A stretch of 64,000 nucleotides of DNA from DATEDA01 sp963827595. Its GTDB lineage: Bacteria; Pseudomonadota; Gammaproteobacteria; Burkholderiales; SG8-39. The DNA lies in assembly GCA_963827595.1 (NCBI GenBank), contig CAWHBT010000004.1, positions 62,001-126,000 of the forward strand. Direction: 5' to 3'. Positions 24,238 through 34,960 of the stretch are shown in pieces. The translations under genes and the position numbers were made by a program. The first letter of the stretch is position 1. Each line of letters starts with the position of its first letter. Under the pieces are notes generated by a model, which saw nothing but the letters and a program-made list of their open reading frames with translations, had not been told where the DNA came from and searched no databases.

Positions 24238-24711
24238 GATCGCTACCGGCGTGCCGGCGGGCACGCGGTCGAACAACTCGACGAGGTCGCGGTTGCGCAT
24301 CCGGATGCAGCCGATCGAGCCGGGCTGGCCGACTTCCATCGTATCCGGGGTGCCGTGGATGTAGATGTAGCGGCGCATCGTGTCGACCTCTCCCAGGCGA
24401 TTGAAGCCGACCTCGCACCCCGACAGCCACAGGATGCGGGTGAGGATCCAGTCGCGGTCCGGATAGCGGGCGGCCAGCTCCGGGGTCCAGATCTCGCCGG
24501 TGGGGCGGCGCCCGACGAAGACCGTGTTCAGCGGCGTACCGGCGCCGATCTTGGCGCGAACGATGTGCCGTCCGCGCGGCGTGCAGTGGCTGCCCCGCAG
24601 CTCGCCGGCGCCCCTTGCTGCGGTCGACACCTGATACCGGGCGAGCCGTTCGTCGCGCTCACCGAACACGGCGAGTGTCTGCGCGGAAAGCGAGACCTCG
24701 ATTCGCGGCAC
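24223..24711 (-). CDS. L,D-transpeptidase (YkuD domain)
   Basis: 162 aa from GTG 24711, 11 bases after the tadA stop; no ATG fits, and the sequence upstream is a shadow of tadA. The YkuD core is clear: the start PRIEVSLSAQTLAVF, then RYIYIHGTPDT and the catalytic SIGCIRMRN with Cys. No signal peptide is seen from this start, so it may act in the cytoplasm-facing form found in several proteobacterial homologues, or the true start is missed. The gene lies in a tadA-ldt pair that is common in betaproteobacteria. Confidence 0.85.
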   Translation of the reverse strand: MPRIEVSLSAQTLAVFGERDERLARYQVSTAARGAGELRGSHCTPRGRHIVRAKIGAGTPLNTVFVGRRPTGEIWTPELAARYPDRDWILTRILWLSGCEVGFNRLGEVDTMRRYIYIHGTPDTMEVGQPGSIGCIRMRNRDLVELFDRVPAGTPVAISAAL

Positions 24712-24722
24712 GCTCGCCTCGG

Positions 24723-25196
24723 CTAGGGCGCGCTGTCGCGACGCTCGGCGAAGAACCGCCTGAGCAGCGCTCCGCACTCTTCCGCCAGCACGCCGCCGCT
24801 CACCGCCGTGTGATGATTGAGGCGGCGCTCCGCGAAGAGATCGACCACGCTGCCGCACGCGCCGGTCTTCGGGTCCGCGGCGCCGAACACGAGCCGCCGG
24901 ATCCGCGCCTGCATGATCGCGCCGGTGCACATCGGGCAAGGCTCGAGGGTCACGTACAGGTCGGATTCCGGGAGGCGGTAGTTGCCGAGCGCCCGACCGG
25001 CGTCCCGCAGGGCGGCGATCTCGGCGTGCGCCGTCGGGTCGTTTCCCTCGATCGGGGCGTTGAATCCACGGCCGACGACCCTGCCGTCGGTGACCACGAC
25101 GGCGCCCACCGGCACTTCGCCGCGCCGCCGGGCCTCTTCGGCCAGCGCCAGCGCAGCGCGCATCCAGTGCCCGTCCTGGCCTTCGCCCTCGTTCAT
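24723..25196 (-). CDS. tadA: tRNA-specific adenosine deaminase
   Basis: 157 aa. It deaminates A34 to inosine in tRNA-Arg(ACG). The zinc site is complete: TAHAEIAAL (His and the proton-shuttle Glu) and EPCPMCTGAI (two Cys). The C-terminal ACGSVVDLF and LNHH segments separate TadA from other deaminases. It starts one base after the stop of the TAXI-type lipoprotein gene and is followed by the L,D-transpeptidase. Confidence 0.94.
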   Translation of the reverse strand: MNEGEGQDGHWMRAALALAEEARRRGEVPVGAVVVTDGRVVGRGFNAPIEGNDPTAHAEIAALRDAGRALGNYRLPESDLYVTLEPCPMCTGAIMQARIRRLVFGAADPKTGACGSVVDLFAERRLNHHTAVSGGVLAEECGALLRRFFAERRDSAP

Positions 25197-25197
25197 G

Positions 25198-26697
25198 CTA
25201 CTTGCCCGACCGCGTCGGCGGTTTGACGGCGGGGCCGAGCCCGTCCAGCACCTTGGCCGCCCCGATGTGCAGCGGGACCGAGAGGCCCTGCCGCGCGCTC
25301 GCGGGCGAGACCTGGGTGCCTTGGGCGCTGCCTCGCGCCGCGAAGTCGTGGCCCTTCCCATACACCTCACGCGTGAGCGCGCCGACCTCGGTCTCGGAGA
25401 GGTCGGCCCCGACCAGGAGCAGGGCCGCCGTCGCGACGGTGCGGACGTCCTGCTGCTGCGTGGGGTACGACCCGCGCGGGATCGTGAACGCGAAATAGCC
25501 GGCCTTCGCCCCGGCGAGGGAAGCCACCGCACGCTCCGCGAGCGGGAGCAGGCGCAGCGGGATCTCTATGAGGGCGTCGCGCACGCTGTCGGCGGGATAG
25601 CCGATCACCTGGATCACCGCGTCGACGTCCCCCTGCCGCAGTCCGATGAGCGCCTCGTTGAGCGGCAGCTCGTGCGGCTTGATGTCCTTCGCGCCGAGGC
25701 CGTGCGCCTCGAGCACGCGCAGCGCCGTCGCGCGCGACGCGGAGCCCTGCTGCCCGATCGCCACGCGGCGTCCCGCGAGGTCCGCGACGGCGGCGATCGG
25801 GCTGTCGGCGCGGACGAGGACGTGGACGGGCTCGGGGTAGAGGCTGCCCGCCGCGCGGAGCAACGGGTACGGCCCGGCTTCGGCGAACGCTCCCCTGCCC
25901 TCGTAGGCAGCGAGCGCCGCGTCGCCCTGGGCGAGCGCCAACGACACCTTGCCGTCCCGCAGCAGCCTCAGGTTCTCTTCGCCGCCGCGCGTCACGAGCG
26001 GCACGGTGCGCGCACTGTCGGTCTCCGAGAGCGCCTGCGCGAATCGCAGGTACTGGCCGTGCTCGGGACCGGCGGCGATCGCGTAACCGTCGGCGGCGCG
26101 CGCCAGCCGCGCGCGGATCACCGCGTGGGCGGCGGCGAGCTCCTGCTCGATCACCGCGCGGGCGGCGGGCGATGCGTCCTTCGGGACGGAATCAACGATT
26201 TTGCGCAACGCCTCGAGCGCGCCCAGGGCACCGCCCTGCGGGCCGTTGGTGGCATACGCCGGCGCGGTCGCCGGCGTGTATCCGCCTGCAGTCACCGGCG
26301 CCCAGCGGTCGCCGTCGCGCCGGTACAGTGCGGTGCCGTGCGCGCGCAGCACGTCACCAGCCCGGTTGCCGCCCGAAACAATGCCGGCGATGCCCTTCGG
26401 CCCGGTGCCAAGCGCGGAGACCATGCCGGCAACGCCCGGCGAATCCCAGGCGCCGAAATCGAAGTCGCGCGCGAGCTTGAGCTCGGTGTCGAAATAGACG
26501 ATGCGCCGCGTCTCCCCCGACGGCGCCCTGGTGTCCTGTTGCGAGCCGCGACGGTCGAAGGATGCGAGGGTGACGGTGCCTGCGGGCAGCGCCTGAGCGA
26601 GGCGCTCGGCGAGGTCCTTCTCGAGCGCGCCGCCGTCGGGCCCGCCGCCGCAGCCGGCGAGCGCGAGGAGGAAGAGCGTTGCCGCGAAGGTGCGCAC
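25198..26697 (-). CDS. TAXI-family solute-binding lipoprotein with extra N-terminal domain
   Basis: 499 aa from GTG 26697, two bases after the gltS stop. The lipoprotein signal ends LLALAGCGGG. Residues about 225-499 match TAXI-type TRAP binding proteins (YLRFAQALSE, VPLVTRGGEENLRLL, then LAGRRVAIGQQGSASR). Residues about 20-215 form an additional part beginning LEKDLAERLAQALPAG that I cannot assign. Typical TAXI proteins are about 320 aa and sit beside a fused TRAP membrane subunit. Here no TRAP membrane gene is nearby, and the partner in the operon is the Na+/glutamate symporter. Confidence 0.78.
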   Translation of the reverse strand: MRTFAATLFLLALAGCGGGPDGGALEKDLAERLAQALPAGTVTLASFDRRGSQQDTRAPSGETRRIVYFDTELKLARDFDFGAWDSPGVAGMVSALGTGPKGIAGIVSGGNRAGDVLRAHGTALYRRDGDRWAPVTAGGYTPATAPAYATNGPQGGALGALEALRKIVDSVPKDASPAARAVIEQELAAAHAVIRARLARAADGYAIAAGPEHGQYLRFAQALSETDSARTVPLVTRGGEENLRLLRDGKVSLALAQGDAALAAYEGRGAFAEAGPYPLLRAAGSLYPEPVHVLVRADSPIAAVADLAGRRVAIGQQGSASRATALRVLEAHGLGAKDIKPHELPLNEALIGLRQGDVDAVIQVIGYPADSVRDALIEIPLRLLPLAERAVASLAGAKAGYFAFTIPRGSYPTQQQDVRTVATAALLLVGADLSETEVGALTREVYGKGHDFAARGSAQGTQVSPASARQGLSVPLHIGAAKVLDGLGPAVKPPTRSGK

Positions 26698-26699
26698 GT

Positions 26700-27902
26700 T
26701 CAGCCGCCGATGAAGGGAAGCGCCAGCGTCGCGGTGATCTGGAAGGCGTTCATGAGGTCGATGAAGAACGCGCCGGCGAGCGGCACGATCAGGTAGCTCT
26801 GCGGCGCCGGCCCGTACTTGTTCGTGATCGCCCGCATGTTCACCATCGCGGTGGCGGTCGAGCCCATGTTGAAGCCGATGAACGCCGCCGAGGTGACGGC
26901 CGCCTCGTAGTCGCGGCCCATGAAGCGGAAGCAGACGAAGATGGCGTAGGCGGCGATGGCGACGACCTGGGCCGCGATGATGACGAGGAACGGGCCGGCG
27001 GAGAGGGCGACCTCGACCAGGTTGAGCGCCATCATCGTCATCACCAGGAACAGCGACAGGCACACCCCGGAGATGAGGTCGGACGCCCGGTCGTCGAACC
27101 GGATGCGCGCGAACGGCAGCAGGTTGCGGAGCGCGACGCCGAGCATCATGCACCACAGGAAGCTCGGTATGGTGATCGGGGCGTCCGAGAATCTCGCGGC
27201 CAGCCACTGCCCCAGCAATACTGCGGTGAGAATCCCGGCGAGCGCGCCGATCATTCCCACGGTCGTGATCGGCGCGGCTTCCTCGGCCCTAGTGACGGTG
27301 GTCGCATCGCCCGCGGCCCGTGAGCGCAGGTTGTGACGGCTAATGAGGTACTGGGCCACCGGGCCGGCGATGATGCCGCCCAGGATCAGCCCGATCGTGG
27401 CCACCGTCATCGAAAGCTCCATCACCGCCTGCAGGTTGTAGACGTCCCCGAAGCGCTCCGCATACGCCGCGCCCGTACCGTGACCGCCCACGAGCGTGAT
27501 GGAACCGCCCACCAGCCCGAAGATCGGGTGCAGGTCGAGGACCTTCGCGACCGCCACGCCGACCACGTTCTGCACCGCGATGAAGGGGAACAGGATCACC
27601 AGGAAGATGGCGAGCGCCTTGCCGCCCTGCTTCAGCATCCGCAGGTCGGCGCACATCCCGACGCCCGCGAAGAACATGAGCAGCAGCGTGGGCTTGATCG
27701 TCTGGTCGATCGCGACCTGGAAGCCGGCCGCCGTCGACGCGGCCGAGGCAACCGCGGCGAACAGGAGCCCGCCGGTGATCGGATCGGGGATGTTGTACTT
27801 CGCCAGGACGCCCACCCGGCGGTTGACCGCGGTGCCGATCAGCAGCACGACCACCGCCGCGAGCAGCGATTGGAGGGGATCGAGGTTCAGCGGCGTCGGC
27901 AC
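26700..27902 (-). CDS. gltS: Sodium/glutamate symporter
   Basis: 400 aa with about ten membrane segments. GltS-family landmarks are present: LLFAAVASA.A near residue 48, MFFAGVGMCADLR, GGHGTGAAYA in the first half, and the pseudo-repeat FIGFNMGSTATAMVNM in the second half. It takes up glutamate with sodium. It is the first gene of an operon with the TAXI lipoprotein, tadA and the L,D-transpeptidase, and is divergent from the beta-propeller gene. Confidence 0.93.
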   Translation of the reverse strand: MPTPLNLDPLQSLLAAVVVLLIGTAVNRRVGVLAKYNIPDPITGGLLFAAVASAASTAAGFQVAIDQTIKPTLLLMFFAGVGMCADLRMLKQGGKALAIFLVILFPFIAVQNVVGVAVAKVLDLHPIFGLVGGSITLVGGHGTGAAYAERFGDVYNLQAVMELSMTVATIGLILGGIIAGPVAQYLISRHNLRSRAAGDATTVTRAEEAAPITTVGMIGALAGILTAVLLGQWLAARFSDAPITIPSFLWCMMLGVALRNLLPFARIRFDDRASDLISGVCLSLFLVMTMMALNLVEVALSAGPFLVIIAAQVVAIAAYAIFVCFRFMGRDYEAAVTSAAFIGFNMGSTATAMVNMRAITNKYGPAPQSYLIVPLAGAFFIDLMNAFQITATLALPFIGG

Positions 27903-28007
27903 GGCGCGGATAGTGCCAGCTAGAACGGGGGGCGTGCAACCGGGACGAGGCTGCGCGAAGCGCTCTTTTCATGGCATCCTGTGCGCGTCCATCCTGAGGG
28001 GAAGCAC

Positions 28008-29114
28008 ATGAACCTGAGCAAAGGAGTCCTCTTGTCGGCCGCCATGACGCTCGCCGGCGCCACGCAGGGCGCCACTTTCGTCTACGTCTCGAACGCCGAG
28101 GACGGCAACATCGGCATGTACACGCTGCAGTCCGACGGCACCCTGCAGCCCGGCGCGAAGTTCGAGGCCGGCAAACCGGTAATGCCGATGAGTGTGAGCC
28201 CCGACAAGCGGTTCCTCTTCGCCGCGGTGCGCTCCAAGCCGTTCACCGTCGTCACCTACTCGATCGACCCGAAGACCGGCGCGCTGAAGGAGCTCGCGAA
28301 GGGGCCGCTTGCCGAGAGCCTCCCCTATATCCAGGTCGACAAGAGCGGGCGCTACCTGCTCGGCGCGTCCTACGGGGCGAATCTGGTGAGCGTCAACGCG
28401 ATCGGCAAGGACGGCAAGGTCGCCGAGCCGCACCAGGTGATCCCGACTGCGCGCAACGCGCACGCGATCGTCACCGACAAGACCGGTCAGTGGGTGTTCG
28501 TCCCGCACCTCGGCACCGACCAGATCTTCCAGTTCCGGCTCGACGACAAGACCGGCAAGCTCGCGGCGAACACGCCCCCGACGGTGCAGATCAAGGCCGG
28601 CGCCGGCCCGCGCCACATCATCATCTCGCCGGACAACAGGTTCGCCTACCTGCTGAACGAGCTGACTGCGGTGGTGACCACGCTCGCGCTCGACGCGCAG
28701 ACCGGGCTGCTGACCGAGGTGAGCTCGGCCTCGGCGCTGCCCGCCGACACCAAGCTCGCGCCGGGCGCGCCGCGGCCTTCGCCCGGTCGCAACGTCGACA
28801 ACGATATCTGGGCCTCCGACCTGCACCTCACGCCGAACGGCAGGTTCCTCTACGCGGCCGAGCGCACCAGCAGCTCGATCGGGGCGTTCAGCGTCGACCC
28901 GGCCACCGGCAAGCTGACGTACCTCTCGAGCACGCCGACCGAGAAGCAGCCGCGCGGCTTCCGCATCGACCCCACGGGTCAGTACATGGTGGTGAGCGGC
29001 GAGAAGTCCGAGACCATCTCGGTCTACGCCATCGACGGCAGCGGCGGGCTGAAGCTGCTGCAGAAGTACCCGACCGGCAAGGGCTCCAACTGGGTGGAGA
29101 TCGTGGCCTTCTAG
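28008..29114 (+). CDS. Secreted lactonase-family beta-propeller protein
   Basis: 368 aa. The start at 28008 follows GAGGGGAA at a good distance and gives a signal peptide ending near GATQGATF. Repeats of the type FVYVSNAEDGNIGMY, FLFAAVRSKPFTVVTYSID and FLYAAERTSSSIGAFSVD form a seven-bladed propeller of the 6-phosphogluconolactonase (YbhE/Pgl2-like) type. The export signal argues against a role in the cytoplasmic pentose phosphate pathway; a periplasmic lactonase or binding role is more likely. A rho-independent terminator follows. Confidence 0.85.
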   Translation: MNLSKGVLLSAAMTLAGATQGATFVYVSNAEDGNIGMYTLQSDGTLQPGAKFEAGKPVMPMSVSPDKRFLFAAVRSKPFTVVTYSIDPKTGALKELAKGPLAESLPYIQVDKSGRYLLGASYGANLVSVNAIGKDGKVAEPHQVIPTARNAHAIVTDKTGQWVFVPHLGTDQIFQFRLDDKTGKLAANTPPTVQIKAGAGPRHIIISPDNRFAYLLNELTAVVTTLALDAQTGLLTEVSSASALPADTKLAPGAPRPSPGRNVDNDIWASDLHLTPNGRFLYAAERTSSSIGAFSVDPATGKLTYLSSTPTEKQPRGFRIDPTGQYMVVSGEKSETISVYAIDGSGGLKLLQKYPTGKGSNWVEIVAF

Positions 29115-29127
29115 GCGGCGAGCACGC

Positions 29128-29168
29128 GGGTCCGGCCGGCACGCCACCGGCCGGCCCTTAATTTTTTT
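29128..29168 (+). terminator. Rho-independent terminator after the beta-propeller gene
   Basis: A GC-rich stem (CCGGCCGG at 29132-29139 with CCGGCCGG at 29147-29154, extended by GGG/CCC) encloses a 7-base loop and is followed by TTAATTTTTTT. It lies 14 bases after the stop codon. Confidence 0.88.
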
Positions 29169-29171
29169 CCG

Positions 29172-29543
29172 TCACCCGCTCTGCGCTCTCAACTGAGCCT
29201 TGGGCATGATCTTGCCAGCGAATGACTGAACCGCGATCTTCCCATCCCGCACGACGAATGTGTCCGTCCCCACCTCGTATACGTTGTCGGCAGTCTCTGC
29301 CGTCCACAGAATATAACCAATGTCGCCCTCGACGGTCAGGTGCTTGAGGCTGAACGTCGCTCCAGGTTTCCCGAATTCCGTAAGCATCGCTTGGAACAAC
29401 GTCCCGATCGCGTCGACGCCCTTGAGTGGCCCGTCCGGCGTGAACAGAACGGCACCCGGGGCATAGTCAGATAGGATACCGTTGAGGTCACCCTCGCCAA
29501 ACGATTTCAAGTGGTTGTCGATAACATTCTTCGTTGAACGCAT
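29172..29543 (-). CDS. NTF2-like (SnoaL/DUF4440 type) small protein
   Basis: 123 aa from ATG 29543, which has GAGG nine bases upstream; a longer form to 29600 is possible. The pattern NVIDNHLKSFGEGDLNGILSDY, then DGPLKGVDAIGTLFQAML and TADNVYEVGTDTFVVRDGKI matches NTF2-like steroid-isomerase-fold proteins. The function is not known. The gene and its flanks are clearly less GC-rich than the rest of the window and use more A/T-ending codons, which suggests acquisition by transfer. Confidence 0.75.
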   Translation of the reverse strand: MRSTKNVIDNHLKSFGEGDLNGILSDYAPGAVLFTPDGPLKGVDAIGTLFQAMLTEFGKPGATFSLKHLTVEGDIGYILWTAETADNVYEVGTDTFVVRDGKIAVQSFAGKIMPKAQLRAQSG

Positions 29544-29660
29544 TTTCTGAGCCTCGTGTCGGTGGTTGAGAACGAGCTCATTATTCGCAGCGGGCGACAT
29601 TCACGCTTGACCGTACGTCCTGGCGGTTTGTCCGCGCGTCTGGACTTCTAGCCTCGTGGG

Positions 29661-30009
29661 TCAACCGGGGCTGCGCGGACCGCACAGCGTTCGGAAGCCG
29701 GTCGTCCCCAGTCGATTGCAATCAAGGGCGGCGGGTTGTTTGCGGCCGACGAGGTAAGTCGCACCCTCCGGCCCGAACCACTCCGTGTGCTCGCAGCCGG
29801 CCGCCATCACGAAGATCTCGCCCGGCGCGAATGAACGTGCGTTGCTGGTCCTCCCAGGCGAGCGTCAGCTCCCCGGTAAGCATGAGCGCGCGCACTTCGA
29901 AGGCATGCGAATGCGCGGGGTTGTATACGTTGGGCGCCATGGAGCGGGTCTCGATCTCGTCGAAACCGTCGGCTGCGAGCTGGGAACGGAACGCCGTCTG
30001 ATCCATCAT
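29661..30009 (-). pseudogene. Cupin-domain protein, frameshifted
   Basis: The frame from 30009 gives an N-terminal cupin half (APNVYNPAHSHAFEVRALM with the metal-binding His residues, then TLAWEDQQRTFIRAG). At about 29821 one extra base in a GGG run (minus strand) shifts the frame. The other frame continues GEIFVMAAGCEHTEWFGPEG, the second cupin motif with its His, and ends at 29661. The repaired protein would have about 115 aa. It could be decay or a sequence error. It is the gene just downstream of guaA. Confidence 0.7.
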
Positions 30010-30061
30010 GATTCCCTCCGGGTTGGCATGGTCTGTCAGCGCGCGCTGCGCTAGCTCCGCG

Positions 30062-31622
<1,561 letters not shown>

Positions 31623-31626
<4 letters not shown>

Positions 31627-33083
31627 TCGACCTGGTAGTTCGGGGCTTCCTTCACGATCTGGACGTCATGGACGTGCGATTCGCGCATGCCCGCGCCCGA
31701 GATCTCGACGAACTCGGTGCGGGTGCGGAGCTCGTCGACGCTCGCGCAGCCGACGTACCCCATGCTCGCCCGCAAGCCGCCGACCAGCTGGCTGATCACG
31801 CCCACCACCGACCCCTTGTACGGCACCCGTCCCTCCACGCCTTCGGGCACGAGCTTGTCGGCATTCATCGCCGGATCCTGGAAGTAGCGGTCGGCCGCGC
31901 CCTGCTGCATCGCCGCGAGCGATCCCATGCCGCGATACGACTTGTACGAGCGGCCCTGGAAGAGCTCGATCTCGCCCGGAGACTCCTCCGTGCCCGCGAA
32001 GAGCCCCCCGATCATCACGCAATGCGCGCCCGCCGCGAGCGCCTTGGGGATGTCGCCCGAGTACCGAACGCCGCCGTCGGCGATCGTCGGAACGTTCGTC
32101 CCGGCCAGCCCTTCCGCGACGTTGACGATCGCGGTGATCTGCGGCACGCCCACGCCGGCGACGACCCGCGTCGTGCAGATCGACCCCGGGCCGATGCCGA
32201 TCTTGACGCCGTCCGCGCCGTGATCGACGAGGGCACGCGCACCGGCGGCGGTTGCGACGTTGCCGCCGACGATCTCCACTTTCGGGAAATTGGCCTTGAT
32301 CCACTTGATCCGGTCGAGCACTCCCTGCGCGTGCCCGTGCGCGGTGTCGACCACCAGAAGATCGGCCCCGGCTTCGACCAGCCCCGCGACCCGCTCCTCG
32401 GTGCCCTCGCCGACCCCGACTGCGGCACCGACGCGAAGCTTCCCCTGCTCGTCCTTGCACGCGTTCGGGTGCTCGCTCGCCTTGAGAATGTCCTTCACCG
32501 TCATCAGCCCGCGCAGCTCGAAGTCGCCGTTCACCACCAGCACGCGCTCGAGGCGGTGCTTGTGCATGAGCGTCTTCGCCTCGTCGAGGGTCGCGCCCTC
32601 GCGGACCGTGACCAGGCGATCGCGCGGCGTCATGATCGCCCGCACCGGCTGGTCCAGGCGCGTCTCGAACCGCAGGTCGCGGTTGGTGACGATGCCGACG
32701 ACGCGCTTGCCTTCCACGACCGGAAGCCCGGAGATCTTGTGCGTCTCGGTGAGCGCTTTCACCTCGCGCACCGTCATGTGGGGCGGGATCGTGATCGGGT
32801 CGCGCACGACGCCCGATTCGTAGCGCTTGACCTTCAGCACCTCCGCGGCCTGGGCCCTGGGCGGGATGTTCTTGTGGATGATGCCGATCCCGCCTTCCTG
32901 GGCGATCGCGATCGCGAGCCGCGCCTCGGTGACCGTATCCATCGCCGCCGAGACCAGCGGGATGTTCAGCGTGATGTGGCGGGAGATCCGGGTCTTGAGG
33001 GAAACGTCGCGCGGCAGAACAGTCGAGTGGTCGGGAACCAGCAGGACATCGTCGAACGTCAGCGCCTTGTTGATCGCTCGCAT
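31623..33083 (-). CDS. guaB: IMP dehydrogenase
   Basis: 486 aa. The start at 33083 gives MRAINKALTFDDVLLVPDHS, the usual N-terminus; the extra codons up to 33110 are unlikely. Two CBS domains lie at about residues 95-205. The catalytic loop is GPGSICTTRVVAGVG with its Cys, preceded by GADGVKIG. The enzyme makes XMP for GTP synthesis and is the first gene of a guaB-guaA operon, as in most proteobacteria. Confidence 0.96.
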
Positions 33084-33220
33084 GGCCGGAGTGGCGGCAC
33101 AAAGACGCATTATACGCGTCGGAAATCATTGGGTAAATTCGCCGCAGCGCGATCGCTGCCGCAATTGACGGAGGTGGCGAAACCGGCTAGGGTCAAGCTA
33201 CCCGTGCCAAGGACAATGTC

Positions 33221-33715
33221 ATGAGTCTGGTCCGTCTCCTCCTGGCGGTCGCGGCCGCGGCCCTCGTCGCCGCCCCGTCGCTCGCGCAGCAGCTCTACAA
33301 GTACACCGGTCCGGACGGCAAGGTGCAGTACTCCGATCGCCCGCCTGCAGGGGGCGAAAAAGCGGAGAAAATCACGGGCCGCGTGAGCACCGTGTCACCC
33401 CCCGCGTCCGCCGCGGCCGCCGGGAGCGACGCCGCGAAGTCGGGGGCACCGAAGTCGCTCGCGGAGCAGGACCAGGACTTCCGCAAGCGCCGGCTGGAGG
33501 CCCAGGAGAAGGCGAACAAGGACACGAAGCTCGCGGAGGAGAAACGCGCTCAGGACGCCACCTGTGCCGCCGCGCGCCGGCAGCTTTCGGGGCTCCAGTC
33601 GGGCGCCCGCGTCGCGCGGATCAACGAACAGGGCGAGCGCGAGTTCCTCGAGGACAACGGCATCCAGCAGGAGACCCAGCGGCTCCAGCGCGAGATCGAC
33701 AGCGGCTGCAAGTGA
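33221..33715 (+). CDS. DUF4124 family periplasmic protein
   Basis: 164 aa. A signal peptide (LVAAPSLAQQ) is followed by the DUF4124 motif LYKYTGPDGKVQYSDRPP. The middle is Ala/Ser-rich and the last 80 residues form a charged coiled-coil-like region (DFRKRRLEAQEKANKDTK). DUF4124 proteins in this genomic position, divergent from guaB, are common in betaproteobacteria, but their role is unknown. The gene converges on rnfH with seven bases between the stops. Confidence 0.85.
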   Translation: MSLVRLLLAVAAAALVAAPSLAQQLYKYTGPDGKVQYSDRPPAGGEKAEKITGRVSTVSPPASAAAAGSDAAKSGAPKSLAEQDQDFRKRRLEAQEKANKDTKLAEEKRAQDATCAAARRQLSGLQSGARVARINEQGEREFLEDNGIQQETQRLQREIDSGCK

Positions 33716-33722
33716 GCCGCAG

Positions 33723-34001
33723 CTAGCCTCCGGCCCGCGCCGCGCGGCGACGCCGGGCCTCCTTCGGGTCGGCGACGAGCGGGCGCAGGATTTCCACGCG
33801 GTCGCCGTCGTCGAGACGCGCCCCAAGCGTCACCAGCCGACCGTGGATACCGACCCGGTTCCGGGTCAAGTCGATCTCCGGGAATTCGGCGAGCGCCCCG
33901 CTCCGGGCGACCGCCTCGCCGACCGTCGCGCCTGCCTCGAGCTCGAGCGCGTAACGCGCCTGCCGGCCAGGGGTCGCATAGACAACCTCGACCTTCAGCA
34001 T
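33723..34001 (-). CDS. rnfH: RnfH family protein (UPF0125)
   Basis: 92 aa, ubiquitin-like beta-grasp fold. VEVVYATPGRQ at the N-terminus and LVTLGARLDDGDRVEILRPL followed by DPKEARRRRA are typical. Its ATG overlaps the ratA end by seven bases; the ratA-rnfH pair is widely conserved. The exact role is not known; the family name comes from its presence near rnf genes in some species. Confidence 0.9.
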   Translation of the reverse strand: MLKVEVVYATPGRQARYALELEAGATVGEAVARSGALAEFPEIDLTRNRVGIHGRLVTLGARLDDGDRVEILRPLVADPKEARRRRAARAGG

Positions 34002-34438
34002 TGCCGCGCCACCCCGACCGCATCCGCGCGGCGCACGAAGGCGTCGACGAAGGTGTTGGCGATGTGGTCGAACGTCGGACCGAGCAGCCGGTCGAGGAGC
34101 GGGCTCCCGAGCTCGTAGGCAAGCGAGAGTTCCACCCGGCAGGCGTCTTCGGCGAGCGTCACGAACCGCCACTCGCCGTGCAGGCTGCGGAACGGTCCGC
34201 GGAGGAGCGCCAGCTCGATGCTCGCGCCGGGCCGCTTCCGGTTTTCGGTCGTGAACTGCTGCCGCACACCACGGACCTCGACGTGAAGCGTCGCGACCGT
34301 CCGCTGCGCGTCGCGGAACGCGACGTCCGCGCCGCTGCACCAGGGCAGGAAACGCGGGTAGGACTCGACGTCCTCCACCAGCGCGTACATTCGCGCCGCG
34401 CTGTGGGGGACGAGGGCTTGCCGTTCGACGACGACCAT
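33995..34438 (-). CDS. ratA: Ribosome association toxin RatA / START-domain protein
   Basis: 147 aa. The start at 34438 gives MVVVERQALVPHSAARMYALV, the normal beginning of this SRPBCC/START-like family; a longer upstream form overlaps the promoter region. Conserved parts are VEDVESYPRFLPWC and LRGPFRSLHGEWRF. E. coli RatA blocks 70S association, and the family also resembles the CoQ-binding Coq10 proteins, so ubiquinone-related function is an alternative. It is divergent from smpB. Confidence 0.88.
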   Translation of the reverse strand: MVVVERQALVPHSAARMYALVEDVESYPRFLPWCSGADVAFRDAQRTVATLHVEVRGVRQQFTTENRKRPGASIELALLRGPFRSLHGEWRFVTLAEDACRVELSLAYELGSPLLDRLLGPTFDHIANTFVDAFVRRADAVGVARQC

Positions 34439-34505
34439 TCGCGAGGTGGGTTGTGCGGACTCGACTACAATCGTTTCAGTCCATCCAGCCGCGCCATCCG
34501 CTGCC
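34439..34505. promoter_or_regulatory. Divergent ratA/smpB intergenic region
   Basis: Only 67 bases separate the starts. TACAAT at 34466-34471 could be the -10 of smpB; no strong -35 is seen at a standard distance. Confidence 0.3.
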
Positions 34506-34952
34506 GTGAGCATCGTCGAGAACCGCAAGGCCTCCCACGACTTCTTCGTCGAGGAGCGCTACGAGGCCGGGATTGCGCTCGCCGGCTGGGAGGTCAAGGC
34601 GATCCGCGCCGGGCGGGCGCAGCTGAAGGAGGCCTACGTCGTGCTCAAGGACGGCGAGGTGTTCCTCGTCGGCGCACACGTCAGCCCGCTCGCCGCCGCT
34701 TCGACGCACGTGCAGCCCGACCCCACCCGCACCCGCAAGCTCCTGCTGCGGGCGGAGGAGATTCGCCGCCTGATCGGCAAGGTCGACCGCGCCGGGTACG
34801 CGCTGGTGCCCCTCGATCTCCACTATTCGAAGGGCCGCATCAAGCTCGCGATCGGCCTCGCGCGCGGCAAGAAGCAGTACGACAAGCGCGCGGCCGAGAA
34901 GGAGCGCGAGTGGAACCGCGAGAAGCAGCGGCTGCTGCGGGTGAAGCTGTAG
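34506..34952 (+). CDS. smpB: SsrA-binding protein
   Basis: 148 aa from GTG 34506. The protein binds tmRNA for trans-translation of stalled ribosomes. It starts VSIVENRKASHDFFVEERYEAG, then has the conserved GWEVKAIRAGRAQLKE and HYSKGRIKLAIGLARGKKQYDKR. The basic C-terminal tail EKQRLLRVKL is complete. The tmRNA gene itself is not in the window. It converges on ppsA with an 8-base gap. Confidence 0.95.
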   Translation: MSIVENRKASHDFFVEERYEAGIALAGWEVKAIRAGRAQLKEAYVVLKDGEVFLVGAHVSPLAAASTHVQPDPTRTRKLLLRAEEIRRLIGKVDRAGYALVPLDLHYSKGRIKLAIGLARGKKQYDKRAAEKEREWNREKQRLLRVKL

Positions 34953-34960
34953 CCCGGACG

